A stretch of 64,000 bases of DNA from Pseudobutyrivibrio sp. OR37 (GCF_900113655.1 NZ_FOQF01000017.1:1-64000); one strand, 5' to 3'. Shown: positions 43,585 through 52,597, counted from the first letter of the stretch. The notes: generated by a model not told the origin, from the sequence alone. A program made the numbers and translations.

Positions 43585-45648
43585 TTAAATATCTTCATCC
43601 TCTATGCCGCCTTTAATTCTGCTGGCTGCATCGATTGTAAATCGAAGAAGGTTGTCGTTAATTGTATCAACAGCATTTGATACTGAAGTGGCCGCCTGCG
43701 CAACCTTTTCACTTGAATTTGCAACATCTCTGGAAGCCTCTGTAACCTTTTCAACGTTAGATGCAATTTCCTGGGTTGACGCTGACTGCTCTTCTGAAAC
43801 TGATGCCATATTTGTAGCAACATCATTAACCTGTCTCATCTGTTCAGCCATATCATTTAATGTAGTGGATGCAGAACCAAGCTCCGTTGTAATCTCAAGG
43901 AAAGTATCTGCAGCGGAATTAATTGAGGCTGCACTACTATTTATCAATTCTGTATTCGCCTCAGATTTATTAGAAAGGTCTTTTACTCTATCAGACATCT
44001 CTTTAATAATATCAGCAATTTGGTTTGTAGCATCTGCCGAATTATTTGCAAGTGCTCCAATCTCTGTAGCAACAACTGCAAAGCCTTTTCCTGCTTCACC
44101 AGCTCTTGCAGCTTCAATACTGGCATTTAATGAAAGAAGATTTGTTTGAGAAGAAATTGAGTTAATCAAATCAACAATCTGAGTAATCTTCTGAGCAGCA
44201 TCATCTACACTTGCAACAGCATCTGCCATATCGCTCATTGAAGCAACAATATTATCCATTCCTTCAGCAACAGACTTCATATCCTGCTGACCAACATCTG
44301 CTTTCTTTACCAAATCCTTCATTGTGTTTTCTATCTCTTCTTCTTCAGTGGTAACATCAGCTATAGTCTGAGCAAGTGTAGTTGCATTTTCTGCAACCTC
44401 TGTTACTGCATCAGCCATATTGTCAATGTTCTCTCGAATCTGATTCATGGAAGCAGATTGATTATTTGCAGCAGCCTCCAAATCCTCAGCTGTATCCTTA
44501 GATGTCTGGGCATCTCCTAATAGATTCTGCGAAACTGTTTTAATTTCTATCAGGCTATCTCGCATTCCACTTACGAAATCGCCCATAGCATTGTTCATAA
44601 AGGCAATTTCATCATTACCGTTGGAAGAAATATCAATAGTAAAGTCACCATTAGCAATCTTTTCAATATTTTCCGTCAACAGAGTAACTGGCTTCTTTAT
44701 CATTGTTGATAAAATACGAATCATCACAATAACAACTACTAAAACTGCTGCTACTGTAAATACACCCAAAGCAAGTAAGATTTTATATAATGTTGCCAGT
44801 ACTTCTGTAACCTTTGCGTAAGTAATAACCTGCCAGTCAGTACCATTTACTGTTGATGATACCATATAATAACGGGTTCCTGCTGTATGAACTGTCTTTA
44901 CAACTCCATCTTCTTCCTTAAGAAAATCTACTGTTCCTGCCAAGAATTTATCATCAGGATTATCAGCGATAGATGTACCACAAAGTTCTCCGTTCTTATA
45001 TGTAAGAATGAGCCCCTGTGATGTTATCATCATAGCACCACCAGATTTGTATAGCTTTACATCGCCAAGAGTGTTTTGAATGTCTCCCATAAATAAATCT
45101 GCTGCGAAGCATCCTTCTCTACCATCCTTTAGATGTACATGACGGATTACTGTAGCGCAAAGCTCTCCTGTTACTGTATCAAAGTATGGAACGTCGTAAT
45201 AATAGAACCAGGTATTATCGTATCCCATTGCTTGTATATACCATGGTTTTTCCGTAATTCCATCAAATTTCAGTGTTGGATCAGAAGGATAAAAAAATGA
45301 ACCATCATTCAATGCAAGATATGCACCTGTTGGAATCATATCGTATCTACCTACTGTCTGAGTTAGATATTGCATAATTTCAGCATCATCATTGAAATTT
45401 AAGTTTTCTACCGAATCAGCAATACCGTTCAAATAATAGAAGGTCGAATTTAATTGTTTATTTACTGCACCTGCATCAGCAGTAACTTCATTCTTTAATG
45501 AAGAATTAATCAAATCGATAATCATGCTGTAGCCAAAACCAGTAGCAATTCCCTCTGCCAAAAGTGTACTCACCACCAAGAGTAATGCAAAAAACAAGGT
45601 TAGCTTTTTACTAATTGCTTTTGGTTTCTTTTTCTTATCCTCGCCCAT
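43585..45648 (-). CDS. Methyl-accepting chemotaxis protein (dCache-type sensor)
   Basis: This is a 687-residue chemoreceptor. TM1 is about 15-38. A large outer domain of about 250 residues contains [37 protein letters not shown] and [16 protein letters not shown], the double-Cache pattern that often binds amino acids. TM2 is about 290-313, followed by HAMP and the signalling coiled coil with tip [19 protein letters not shown]. The start at 45648 follows GGAGGG by 7 nt; an 8-codon upstream extension is less likely. It lies just downstream of ssrA on the same strand but beyond its terminator. Confidence 0.92.
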   Translation of the reverse strand: MGEDKKKKPKAISKKLTLFFALLLVVSTLLAEGIATGFGYSMIIDLINSSLKNEVTADAGAVNKQLNSTFYYLNGIADSVENLNFNDDAEIMQYLTQTVGRYDMIPTGAYLALNDGSFFYPSDPTLKFDGITEKPWYIQAMGYDNTWFYYYDVPYFDTVTGELCATVIRHVHLKDGREGCFAADLFMGDIQNTLGDVKLYKSGGAMMITSQGLILTYKNGELCGTSIADNPDDKFLAGTVDFLKEEDGVVKTVHTAGTRYYMVSSTVNGTDWQVITYAKVTEVLATLYKILLALGVFTVAAVLVVVIVMIRILSTMIKKPVTLLTENIEKIANGDFTIDISSNGNDEIAFMNNAMGDFVSGMRDSLIEIKTVSQNLLGDAQTSKDTAEDLEAAANNQSASMNQIRENIDNMADAVTEVAENATTLAQTIADVTTEEEEIENTMKDLVKKADVGQQDMKSVAEGMDNIVASMSDMADAVASVDDAAQKITQIVDLINSISSQTNLLSLNASIEAARAGEAGKGFAVVATEIGALANNSADATNQIADIIKEMSDRVKDLSNKSEANTELINSSAASINSAADTFLEITTELGSASTTLNDMAEQMRQVNDVATNMASVSEEQSASTQEIASNVEKVTEASRDVANSSEKVAQAATSVSNAVDTINDNLLRFTIDAASRIKGGIEDEDI

Positions 45649-45722
45649 TGTAAGCCCTCCAATCTTCACCACCTTACTCTATGAATAAGATAACTATACA
45701 ACTATTTAATGAAAAAACAGTG

Positions 45723-45756
45723 AAAAAAAACTCCCAAGTTTATAAACTTGAGAGTT
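45723..45756 (-). terminator. Intrinsic terminator of ssrA
   Basis: A 14-bp stem (45743-45756 with 45729-45742, one G-T pair on the minus strand) is followed by a run of T. It begins 6 nt past the mature tmRNA 3' end. Confidence 0.85.
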
Positions 45757-45762
45757 TTATAA

Positions 45763-46101
45763 TGGACTAGACGGGAGTCGAACCCGTGTCCAAAAGCCAA
45801 TTCCCGGCCCTTCTACGAGTGTAGTTTGTAATTTGACATTCCCGCCACATGGCTCTTACAAACAAGATACATGCTTTAGTAGCTTCATGATACGCCCGTT
45901 ACCTCAAAGCTTTGGCAACGTCGTTTCCTACAGAGTCGAAGTCTGGGTCTTAAAGTGTAGGTGCTCTAAGTCAGACTGCAGCAACTAGGCTGCGTATGCT
46001 AAATTATCTTCAGCGTTTAATTTTAAGTTTGGCCATTTAACCCATTACCGTGGGACTCGCTTCTTCCGCTGCATGACCCCTGTCGAAACCATTACTAGCC
46101 C
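45763..46101 (-). ncRNA. ssrA: tmRNA (ssrA)
   Basis: tmRNA rescues stalled ribosomes and tags the unfinished protein. On the minus strand the 5' end GGGCTAG (46095-46101) pairs with the 3' CTAGTCC (45764-45770), forming the tRNA-like acceptor. The T-arm reads GGGTTCGACTCCC next to the 3' end. GGTTTCGACAGGGG near the 5' end is the classic tmRNA start. The tag frame at 45985-46014 reads AEDNLAYAA then TAG. The 3' CCA is not encoded (the acceptor is followed by TTATAAAA). It is 339 nt long, close to the usual 350. smpB and rnr are neighbours. Confidence 0.95.
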
Positions 46102-46125
46102 TTATGCGTCTTTACAGCATATTTT

Positions 46126-46153
46126 ATTATATAGGTTTTAGCGCAAAAATCAA
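46126..46153 (-). promoter_or_regulatory. Sigma-A promoter of ssrA
   Basis: On the minus strand TTGATT (46148-46153) and TATAAT (46126-46131) are 16 nt apart, about 25 nt before the mature 5' end. The short leader would be removed by RNase P. Confidence 0.65.
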
Positions 46154-46163
46154 TAAACTTCTA

Positions 46164-46706
46164 TTATAAATTGCGATAAACCTTTGCAAGTGGAAGTCCA
46201 ACTACATTGTTGTAATCTCCACTGATTTCCTTTACAAGTACAGCGCCCTTTCCCTGAATGCCATAAGCACCAGCTTTATCCATAGGCTCGCCTGTTGCAA
46301 TGTATCTTTTGATTAGCTCATCTGAATTTTCATACATAGTAACTGCAGTACACTCAAAGAAGGTATTAACCTTTCCATCCTCACTAATAATAGTAACACC
46401 TGTGTACACATGATGAGTCTGACCTGAAAGCTCTTTAAGCATTCTGAAGGCATCAGCCTCATCCTTTGGCTTTCCAAGAATCTGGCCGTTATAGGCTACA
46501 ACTGTGTCAGCTGCAATTATCTTTCTACCTGGATTTTCCTTTGCAATGGCATTAGCCTTAAGCTGGCTTAAATCCATTACAACCTCCTCTGGCTTTGTCT
46601 TATCAGTTACCTCTTCAACATCTGCAGATTTAACCTCGAAATCTACATCTGCCTGTGTAAGTAATTCTTTTCTACGTGGTGAATTAGATGCAAGTATAAT
46701 CTTCAT
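46164..46706 (-). CDS. maf: Maf-family nucleotide pyrophosphatase
   Basis: Maf proteins hydrolyse non-canonical or modified nucleoside triphosphates (dTTP/UTP class) to monophosphates. The 180 residues have the signature ASNSPRRKELL (5-15), KIIAADTVVAYNGQILGKP and GAYGIQGKGAVLVKEISGDYNNVVGLPL. The start overlaps the smpB stop by one base. The smpB-maf-ssrA proximity keeps it in the ribosome-rescue block. Confidence 0.93.
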   Translation of the reverse strand: MKIILASNSPRRKELLTQADVDFEVKSADVEEVTDKTKPEEVVMDLSQLKANAIAKENPGRKIIAADTVVAYNGQILGKPKDEADAFRMLKELSGQTHHVYTGVTIISEDGKVNTFFECTAVTMYENSDELIKRYIATGEPMDKAGAYGIQGKGAVLVKEISGDYNNVVGLPLAKVYRNL

Positions 46707-47173
46707 TATCTTAAATTCCTTACCTTAAAGTCTCTTTCTGCCTCGCGCTTCATATCCTTCTTTTGAATATCAGCACGCTTATCATAAAGCTTTTTACCTT
46801 TTGCAAGAGCAATCTTTACCTTTACAAGACCATTGTTCAGATAAACCTCCAATGGAACTATGGTATAACCGCTTTCCTTAATCTTGCTAAGCAGACGATT
46901 AATCTCTGACTTATGTAAAAGAAGCTTTCTTGGGCGAAGTGGATCACGGTTGAAGATATTTCCCTTCTCATAAGGATTTACGTGCATCTGATAGATAAAC
47001 ATTTCTCCATTATCTATACGCACAAAGGCCTCCTTGATGGAGCACTGGCCCATTCTCATGGACTTCACTTCTGTACCATGCAGCTCAATACCTGCTTCGT
47101 ATTCTTCTTCCATGAAATATTCGTGGTAAGCCTTCTTATTATTGGCAATTAACTTTCTACCTTCTTTATTCAT
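46706..47173 (-). CDS. smpB: SsrA-binding protein SmpB
   Basis: SmpB binds tmRNA and delivers it to stalled ribosomes, taking the place of the codon-anticodon stem. The 155-residue length is typical. Motifs are LIANNKKAYHEYFMEEEYEAGIELHGTEVKSMR at the N-terminus, the RKLLLHKSEINRLL core and the basic tail DIQKKDMKREAERDFK. The gene lies in the rnr-smpB-maf-ssrA series, with AGGAG before the ATG. Confidence 0.97.
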   Translation of the reverse strand: MNKEGRKLIANNKKAYHEYFMEEEYEAGIELHGTEVKSMRMGQCSIKEAFVRIDNGEMFIYQMHVNPYEKGNIFNRDPLRPRKLLLHKSEINRLLSKIKESGYTIVPLEVYLNNGLVKVKIALAKGKKLYDKRADIQKKDMKREAERDFKVRNLR

Positions 47174-47207
47174 GTTTCTATTCTCCTAGGTTTTGGCTCA
47201 ATCTTTT

Positions 47208-49463
47208 CTAAAAACGTTGGAACTCCTCTAATATGAAATCTATGGTTCGGGCGTTTTCGTCTACGGAATCCAGGATTACGGTTACAGGCTGGCCTAGCTT
47301 GAAGGTACGTCCTGTGCGTTCTCCTACAAGTGTGAGATTCTCTTCGATGAAATCGTAGTGATCATCGTAAAGAGTGGACACATGTACAAGGCCTTCTACA
47401 GTGTTTTCAAGCTCTACATACATTCCCCATCCTGTAACAGAGGAAATATTGCCCTCAAACTGCTGTCCGATGAATTCCTTCATGTATTGTACCATCTTCA
47501 GCTTGTCTACCTCTCGCTCACATTCCTCTGCACGGCGCTCAAGCTTGCTGGTTTCAAGAGCCACCTGAGGAAGAATTGATTCGTAGTGAGAAATCTTACG
47601 TTCATTCATTCTACCACGAAGATGATCCTTTATAATACGGTGAATCTGTAAATCAGGATATCTTCTGATTGGTGATGTAAAGTGACAGTAGTACTGCGCT
47701 GCAAGCCCAAAGTGTCCTTTGCATTCTGTATCATATCTAGCCTGTTGCATGCTGCGAAGTGTCATTTTAGTAATGACTGCTTCATCCTCATGTCCAGCTA
47801 ATGACTCAAGCATCTTTTGAATTTCCTTAGGATGAATGCTGTCCTTATTGCCCTTAAGGCTGTAGCCACAGGCTCCAAGGAATCTTGCAAGTGTCTGCAT
47901 CTTTTCTGGGTCTGGTGCTCCATGCACACGGTATACAAATGGTGATTCCATCAGTGAAAAATGCTCAGCAACTGTTTCATTAGCTGCAAGCATAAAATCC
48001 TCTATAAGCTTATGGGCATCATTTCTTTCGTATGGTGCCAGGCCTACTACCTTACCATTTTCATCGATAATAATATGTGTCTCTGGAAAATCAAAATCAA
48101 TAGAGCCTCTCTTCTTTCGCTTAGCTCTAAGAATCTGAGATAGCTTGTACATATTATCTACCATATCAGCTATATCAGCATACTGATTTCTAACAGCTTC
48201 ATCACCTGTCATCATTGCGTACACTGCAGTATATGTCATGCGATGTTTGCTGTGAATAACAGATTCACATATCTCATGGTCTACAAGCTCACCCTTAGGA
48301 TTAAAAGTCATAATGCAAGATAGCGCGAGCCTGTCCTCTCCCTCATTAAGTGAACACATTCCATTAGATAATGTGTGAGGAAGCATTGGAATTACTCTAT
48401 CTGCAAGATATACCGATGTGCCACGCTTTAAAGCCTCCACATCAAGAGCTGAGGATTCCTGCACATAATTAGTTACGTCTGCAATATGTACACCAAGAAT
48501 GAAGTTGTCCCCATCCATCTGAAGGGAAACGCCATCATCAATATCCTTTGTATCCTCTCCATCAATAGTAATAACAGTAAGTTCTCTTAAATCAGACCTT
48601 CCTGCCATATCAGCCTCTGATACCGGCTTTGCCACGGTTGTAGCCTGCTTAAGTACCTTTGATGGAAATTCCGGTTCAATCCCAAAGCCTCTAACTATAG
48701 ATAAGATATCTACACCAGGATCGTTCTTATGACCAAGTATCTCTGTAATAACGCCCTCTGGCTTATGATTATCATCACCGTAATCTTCAATATGGCATAC
48801 TACCTTATGTCCTGTGACAGCTCCCATATCCTTACCTGCAGGAATAAATATATCCCTGTCAAGCTTATTGCTATCAGCCACCACAAAGCCAAAGCCTGCA
48901 CTTTTCTCGTAGGTTCCAACCACATCTGAAAAGCCATGGGCAATTATCCTTATAACCCTTGCCTCCTGACGCTTACCAGGGGCACCAAAGGTAAGAACTG
49001 CCGCAACAGTATCATCCTGCATAGCAAAGCCTGTATTGTCTCTGCTAACAAAATAATCTTCCTCGCTACCCTCTACTTCTATAAAGCCGTAGCCATCCTT
49101 ATGTGAAATGAACCTACCAATAATATCAGGTTCAATATTTTCATTTTTTGGTCTGTTTGCATTTTTAGCAACCTGATTAAGGGATTGCTTCCCTCTGGCT
49201 ACTTCTGCCTTTGATGGCTTTTTTGTTTTATGGTCCTTAAGCTTGACGAACTTTGGTCTGTTTTCAGGAATTTGATACTTACCACGCTTGGTGATTTCAA
49301 CCATACCATCATCCACCAATTCCTGTAAAACCTCTGCAAATTCCCTGCGCTTATCTTTTTCCACATCAAGAAGAATCTCAAGTTCCTTCTTCTTCATTGG
49401 AATATACGCTGGACTTTTAAAAACATCCATCAAAAAATGTTTCTGTTTATCGAATTCTTTCAT
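47208..49463 (-). CDS. rnr: Ribonuclease R
   Basis: RNase R is a processive 3'-5' exoribonuclease that degrades structured and non-stop mRNA and works with tmRNA. The 751 residues contain an N-terminal helix-turn-helix (about 1-70), cold-shock domains (about 100-230), the RNB catalytic domain with ITIDGEDTKDIDDGVSL (active-site Asp residues, about 288-304) and a C-terminal S1 domain (about 655-740). GGAGG precedes the ATG. It sits between secG and smpB, as in many Firmicutes. Confidence 0.96.
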   Translation of the reverse strand: MKEFDKQKHFLMDVFKSPAYIPMKKKELEILLDVEKDKRREFAEVLQELVDDGMVEITKRGKYQIPENRPKFVKLKDHKTKKPSKAEVARGKQSLNQVAKNANRPKNENIEPDIIGRFISHKDGYGFIEVEGSEEDYFVSRDNTGFAMQDDTVAAVLTFGAPGKRQEARVIRIIAHGFSDVVGTYEKSAGFGFVVADSNKLDRDIFIPAGKDMGAVTGHKVVCHIEDYGDDNHKPEGVITEILGHKNDPGVDILSIVRGFGIEPEFPSKVLKQATTVAKPVSEADMAGRSDLRELTVITIDGEDTKDIDDGVSLQMDGDNFILGVHIADVTNYVQESSALDVEALKRGTSVYLADRVIPMLPHTLSNGMCSLNEGEDRLALSCIMTFNPKGELVDHEICESVIHSKHRMTYTAVYAMMTGDEAVRNQYADIADMVDNMYKLSQILRAKRKKRGSIDFDFPETHIIIDENGKVVGLAPYERNDAHKLIEDFMLAANETVAEHFSLMESPFVYRVHGAPDPEKMQTLARFLGACGYSLKGNKDSIHPKEIQKMLESLAGHEDEAVITKMTLRSMQQARYDTECKGHFGLAAQYYCHFTSPIRRYPDLQIHRIIKDHLRGRMNERKISHYESILPQVALETSKLERRAEECEREVDKLKMVQYMKEFIGQQFEGNISSVTGWGMYVELENTVEGLVHVSTLYDDHYDFIEENLTLVGERTGRTFKLGQPVTVILDSVDENARTIDFILEEFQRF

Positions 49464-49473
49464 ATGCCTCCTA

Positions 49474-49501
49474 TAAAAAAATTGCCACCCCTAAGGGTGG
49501 C
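49474..49501 (-). terminator. Terminator between secG and rnr
   Basis: GCCACCC-TTA-GGGGTGGC-type stem (49484-49501) is followed on the minus strand by AATTTTTT. It starts 17 nt past the secG stop and abuts the rnr ribosome site, so rnr expression needs read-through or its own signal. Confidence 0.75.
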
Positions 49502-49517
49502 CTAAATCAATTCATTC

Positions 49518-49760
49518 TTAAAAACTTCCAATATTAAGTACTGCTGAAAGTACAAAGAAAAGAATAACACATACTGTTGTAAGCTTTACAAGTAAGCCCT
49601 CGCGAGAGCGACCCTTGTTACGGCCCCAGTATGAATCAAACTGCTGACCTGATAAAGAACCAAGTCCGTTCTGCTTTCCTTCCTGGAAAAGAATAATTAC
49701 TGTGAGTGCCACACATATAGCGATTAATAAAAAAATAAGAACTATCTTTAATGCCTGCAT
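49518..49760 (-). CDS. secG: Preprotein translocase subunit SecG
   Basis: SecG is the small non-essential subunit of the SecYEG export channel. The 80 residues have two membrane helices (about 2-22 and 57-77) joined by a loop with the family motif FQEGKQNGLGSLSGQQFDSYWGRNKGRS. GGGAGG precedes the ATG. It begins the secG-rnr-smpB-maf-ssrA block. Confidence 0.93.
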   Translation of the reverse strand: MQALKIVLIFLLIAICVALTVIILFQEGKQNGLGSLSGQQFDSYWGRNKGRSREGLLVKLTTVCVILFFVLSAVLNIGSF

Positions 49761-49819
49761 AATTGCCTCCCATTATAGGCTAAATTTTGTATAACCGTCA
49801 CGTATTCCGCAACAGTTGA

Positions 49820-49848
49820 AGTATATCATAGCAATACTATCTTTTCAA
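49820..49848 (-). promoter_or_regulatory. Sigma-A promoter of secG
   Basis: On the minus strand TTGAAA (49843-49848) and TATACT (49820-49825) are 17 nt apart, about 60 nt before the secG start. Confidence 0.65.
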
Positions 49849-49925
49849 GTGAATTTGGAAACATTTGCTTTATTTCTACCACAAATTCTTCTATACTATA
49901 GATTAAATACAAAGAGGAGAATATT

Positions 49926-50783
49926 ATGCTAAGTAGATATTTTGTGTACTTTATAATATATAGTTTTCTTGGGTGGATTTATGAGACCTGCTACTGCACT
50001 ATTCATGAAAAAGAATGGGAAAATCGTGGTTTTTTGTATGGTCCCTGTATTCCTTTATATGGGGTTGGAGCCACACTTGCTCAGATTATATTTATTGATT
50101 CCCCCTTTCGCATTCTACAAAATGCATCATATGTAACCATCTTTTTGGTGTGTTCTATAGGTTCCATATTTTTGGAGTATTTTACCTCCTATGTTTTAGA
50201 GAAAAAGTTCAACGCAAGATGGTGGGATTACTCGGATTTACCTTTAAATATTAACGGTCGTGTCTGTCTTCCATTTACCCTGTGTTTTGGAGTTGCAGGT
50301 ATCATTGTTACACAGCTTATTATACCACCTATTATTAACATGCTAGGACATATCCCACAAACCTTCATAGAGCTTTTAGCGTTAATATTTATGTTTCTAT
50401 TTGGAATGGATATGGCTCTTACAGTTTCTGCTCTTACTACCTTCGCCAAGGAATTTGAGAGAATTAATGAACAAATCAACAACCAGATGGCCGAGCGAAT
50501 AGAGACCTGGCAGGCAAACCGCGTTGAAGCCAAACTCGCCAAAATTGAGAAAGCCACCGGCCGAAAGGAAGCTGCCTTTGTAAAACGAGAGCTGACAGCT
50601 GAAAAGATTGCAGAAATAAAAGAACAGATTTCTACCGAAGCAGTTAAGCAATGGATACTCAATGCAACCGAGACTCAGCGTGGCCAGTTTAGACACATTG
50701 CAAAGTTCACCCACCCTGTGGCTTCTACAAAAGCTCTGCTTGATAAGGGATCAGAGTTCTTGCGAAATAAAAAAAGTAGCTAA
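49926..50783 (+). CDS. CmpB-type putative ABC transporter permease (PF06541-like)
   Basis: This is a 285-residue membrane protein with about five hydrophobic helices in the first 170 residues. The opening FVYFIIYSFLGWIYETCYCTIHEKEWENRGFLYGPCIPLYGVGA is the hallmark of PF06541 (ABC_trans_CmpB), named for a proposed permease role that is weakly supported. The C-terminal third (about 175-285) is a charged cytoplasmic helical region with many Lys, Glu and Ala. AGAGGAG precedes the ATG. The gene stands alone, divergent from secG, and runs into an IS3 remnant. Confidence 0.82.
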   Translation: MLSRYFVYFIIYSFLGWIYETCYCTIHEKEWENRGFLYGPCIPLYGVGATLAQIIFIDSPFRILQNASYVTIFLVCSIGSIFLEYFTSYVLEKKFNARWWDYSDLPLNINGRVCLPFTLCFGVAGIIVTQLIIPPIINMLGHIPQTFIELLALIFMFLFGMDMALTVSALTTFAKEFERINEQINNQMAERIETWQANRVEAKLAKIEKATGRKEAAFVKRELTAEKIAEIKEQISTEAVKQWILNATETQRGQFRHIAKFTHPVASTKALLDKGSEFLRNKKSS

Positions 50784-50805
50784 CAAAATAAAATTTTCTT
50801 CGGTT

Positions 50806-50971
50806 AAAGGACTTATTTTTCATTCCGATCAAGGCTGGCATATAGATTACTACAATAACAAAAGAATTCAGGCAAAAACAAAATGGATGCCACCTGTACA
50901 ACAATACAGGATAGCATCCATGTGTTCAGCCTAGTTCATAAATATGTGTCCAGGATTCTGGGTACATATCA
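50806..50971 (+). pseudogene. Internally deleted IS3-family OrfB transposase remnant
   Basis: Residues GLIFHSDQGW, the hallmark of the DDE Asp in IS3-type OrfB (HSDQG), are followed directly by DYYNNKRIQAKTKWMPPVQQYRIASMCSA and a stop at 50932-50934. In intact OrfB the HSDQG and YYNxxRI segments are about 70 residues apart, with the catalytic Glu between them; here that part is gone. TGTGTCCAGGATTCTGGGTACA after the stop (from 50945) looks like the IS right end. No N-terminal part or left end is visible. The frame is intact across the deletion. It lies between two convergent genes. Confidence 0.75.
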
Positions 50972-51001
50972 ACTTGGTAACTGGTCTGTCTAGTTTTGTT
51001 A

Positions 51002-51850
51002 TTAGTGCTGAAGTCCACTAGCCCATTTAGTTACAACACAGCCGTCATCTGTTCCAGATAAAATATCAAACCCGACACCTGAGCCTGATAAATCAGGAGC
51101 ATAGAAGATGTGTGTATCACCACTTACAGTATCGATTCGATAACCTAAACGTGGACACTGAACGCAAACAAAGCTCTGTTCAGTAACATCATCGCCAACA
51201 AGACTTGTGTCGGCTGTAAATGTAGCGCCGTTAGCAACAAGATAATTATAAACGTCAGATGCTGTATTAAGTCCTCGTGACTGCATCCAAGAACAAATAT
51301 ACTGAGCATTAATGCCATTTGCTATAAATGCGTTTGTATACCACGCGCCATTGGTGTTAAGTATTGCATTCTCGCCATAATTAGTATAACCATAAGCTTT
51401 CATTTCGTTCAATTCAAATTCAGTAATATCTGAATCATAAATCAGTTCTGCACCTGAATGGTCAGCATATTGATTAAAACCACCCACGCCGTTAGATAGT
51501 AAATAAAAACCACAACAACGACCAGTGCCTATGGTTTCAACATAACCATCTGAATGAGTGAATGTTCCATCAGTCTGCCAATACATAGGTGATACTGTTA
51601 CAGCTGGATTTGCAGCAAAACCTAAAGTTATTAATTCCTGTGAATTATAAGACTTTCCACCAATAACTAAGCCGTTAGACTTAATACCTGTTGCTACAAA
51701 ATCATTTACTACAGTGTTGCTACTATAAGTTGTAGCTACAGCCTTCTTTGAAGACTTCTTACCCTTTGCTTCAGATGTGATTGATGTACCTGTCACAACA
51801 ATTGCACATACAAGAGTAAGTGTTAATACTTTTGATAAAAACTTTTTCAT
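51002..51850 (-). CDS. Secreted protein of unknown function
   Basis: This is a 282-residue exported protein with signal peptide MKKFLSKVLTLTLVCAIVVTGTSITSEA (cut near 28), followed by a Lys/Ser stretch. The mature part is acidic with Gly, Tyr and Asn. It contains GTGRCCGFYLLSNGVGGFNQYADHSG and an ending FYAPDLSGSGVGFDILSGTDDGCVVTKWASG. Five Cys occur in the mature part. I do not recognise a domain; cysteine-protease-like or wall-binding folds are possible but unsupported. A promoter lies at 51911-51940, and an array of inverted repeats lies further upstream. The ribosome site (AGGTAGGTAAC) is unusually far from the ATG. Confidence 0.6.
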   Translation of the reverse strand: MKKFLSKVLTLTLVCAIVVTGTSITSEAKGKKSSKKAVATTYSSNTVVNDFVATGIKSNGLVIGGKSYNSQELITLGFAANPAVTVSPMYWQTDGTFTHSDGYVETIGTGRCCGFYLLSNGVGGFNQYADHSGAELIYDSDITEFELNEMKAYGYTNYGENAILNTNGAWYTNAFIANGINAQYICSWMQSRGLNTASDVYNYLVANGATFTADTSLVGDDVTEQSFVCVQCPRLGYRIDTVSGDTHIFYAPDLSGSGVGFDILSGTDDGCVVTKWASGLQH

Positions 51851-51910
51851 AAAATTGTTACCTACCTTTCATTCCTCGCCAGAGATGTCTAACTATCATT
51901 TAATATCGTT

Positions 51911-51940
51911 ATTGTATTCCCACCGCTCGCAAATTGTCAA
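51911..51940 (-). promoter_or_regulatory. Sigma-A promoter of the secreted-protein gene
   Basis: On the minus strand a perfect TTGACA (51935-51940) and TACAAT (51911-51916) are 18 nt apart, with an expected start near 51904 and a leader of about 54 nt. Confidence 0.65.
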
Positions 51941-51989
51941 TATAATTATAACTATTCATATTAAATTCACTAATCAACAATCATTTCCA

Positions 51990-52206
51990 TTATCGCAAAC
52001 CAACAAAGTTATAGGCTTTACCGCAGGTCTTGTGATAATTAAAGCAACATAAAACCTCATTTCTTGTGAAATGTCTTTGATTTTTATCACAACACATCTT
52101 CCAATCCTTAATCTTTCGTCAACTTGCGATAGAATCACCTTCAAAGTACCCAAATTTCTATCACAAAAAATCCCGCACCCCGCATAACTCTGTTTTCTTG
52201 CGATAA
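51990..52206. repeat. Array of three equal-geometry inverted repeats (TTATCRCAA-N31-TTGYGATAA)
   Basis: Six copies of YTATCRCAA alternate in orientation: 51990-51998 (+), 52030-52038 (-), 52084-52092 (+), 52124-52132 (-), 52158-52166 (+), 52198-52206 (-). Each plus/minus pair is separated by exactly 31 nt, and the 31-nt cores are unrelated. Gaps between pairs are 45 and 25 nt. One half of each pair carries TCG and the other TCA. A small palindrome (CATTTC-TTGT-GAAATG) lies between pairs one and two. This non-coding stretch of about 360 nt between the yajC terminator and the secreted-protein promoter holds no gene that I can support. Confidence 0.7.
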
Positions 52207-52210
52207 ATGA

Positions 52211-52238
52211 AAAAAAAAGGACTGGCATTAGCCAGTCC
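52211..52238 (-). terminator. Intrinsic terminator of yajC
   Basis: GGACTGGC/GCCAGTCC (52219-52238, 4-nt loop) is followed by eight T on the minus strand, 15 nt past the yajC stop. Confidence 0.88.
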
Positions 52239-52252
52239 CGATAGTTCATTAT

Positions 52253-52597
52253 TTATTTAGCTTTTTCTTCTGTAGCCTTAACAGCATCCTCAGGCTTTTC
52301 GATCTGAGAAATTGCAGCCTTCTGCATTGGAATACGGCAGTTCTTGTTGCTACCAAATTCTACGATAACAGTTGTGTCATCAGGAATAGCGATAACTACG
52401 CCATAGAAACCACTTGTAGTAAGTACTGTATCACCAATTGCAAGTGCAGACATCATAGCTGTCTTTTCCTTCTGCTCCTTCTGCTGTGGACGAATCATGA
52501 AGAAATACATGAATACGAAAAGTACTACTACCCAAATAATTAAGCTGATTGAACTATTCATACCAGTTGCAGCTAATAACATTCCATTGTTTAACAT
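52253..52597 (-). CDS. yajC: Preprotein translocase accessory protein YajC
   Basis: YajC associates with SecDF-YidC at the export channel. The 114 residues have one membrane helix (about 16-36, ISLIIWVVVLFVFMYFFMI), then the family motif RPQQKEQKE, and a small cytoplasmic domain with LAIGDTVLTTSGFYGVVIAI. AGGAGG precedes the ATG. The tgt-yajC order is widely conserved; here a 107-bp gap with an AT-rich palindrome separates them. Confidence 0.95.
   Translation of the reverse strand: MLNNGMLLAATGMNSSISLIIWVVVLFVFMYFFMIRPQQKEQKEKTAMMSALAIGDTVLTTSGFYGVVIAIPDDTTVIVEFGSNKNCRIPMQKAAISQIEKPEDAVKATEEKAK

Noticed and set aside
51990-52206. CRISPR array
   Set aside because: The repeats are only 9 bp, alternate in orientation and have unequal gaps between pairs (31, 45, 31, 25, 31 nt); no cas gene is nearby.
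51990-52206. DnaA-box cluster or replication origin
   Set aside because: TTATCRCAA resembles but does not match TTATCCACA; no dnaA, dnaN or rpmH is present and no AT-rich unwinding region accompanies it.
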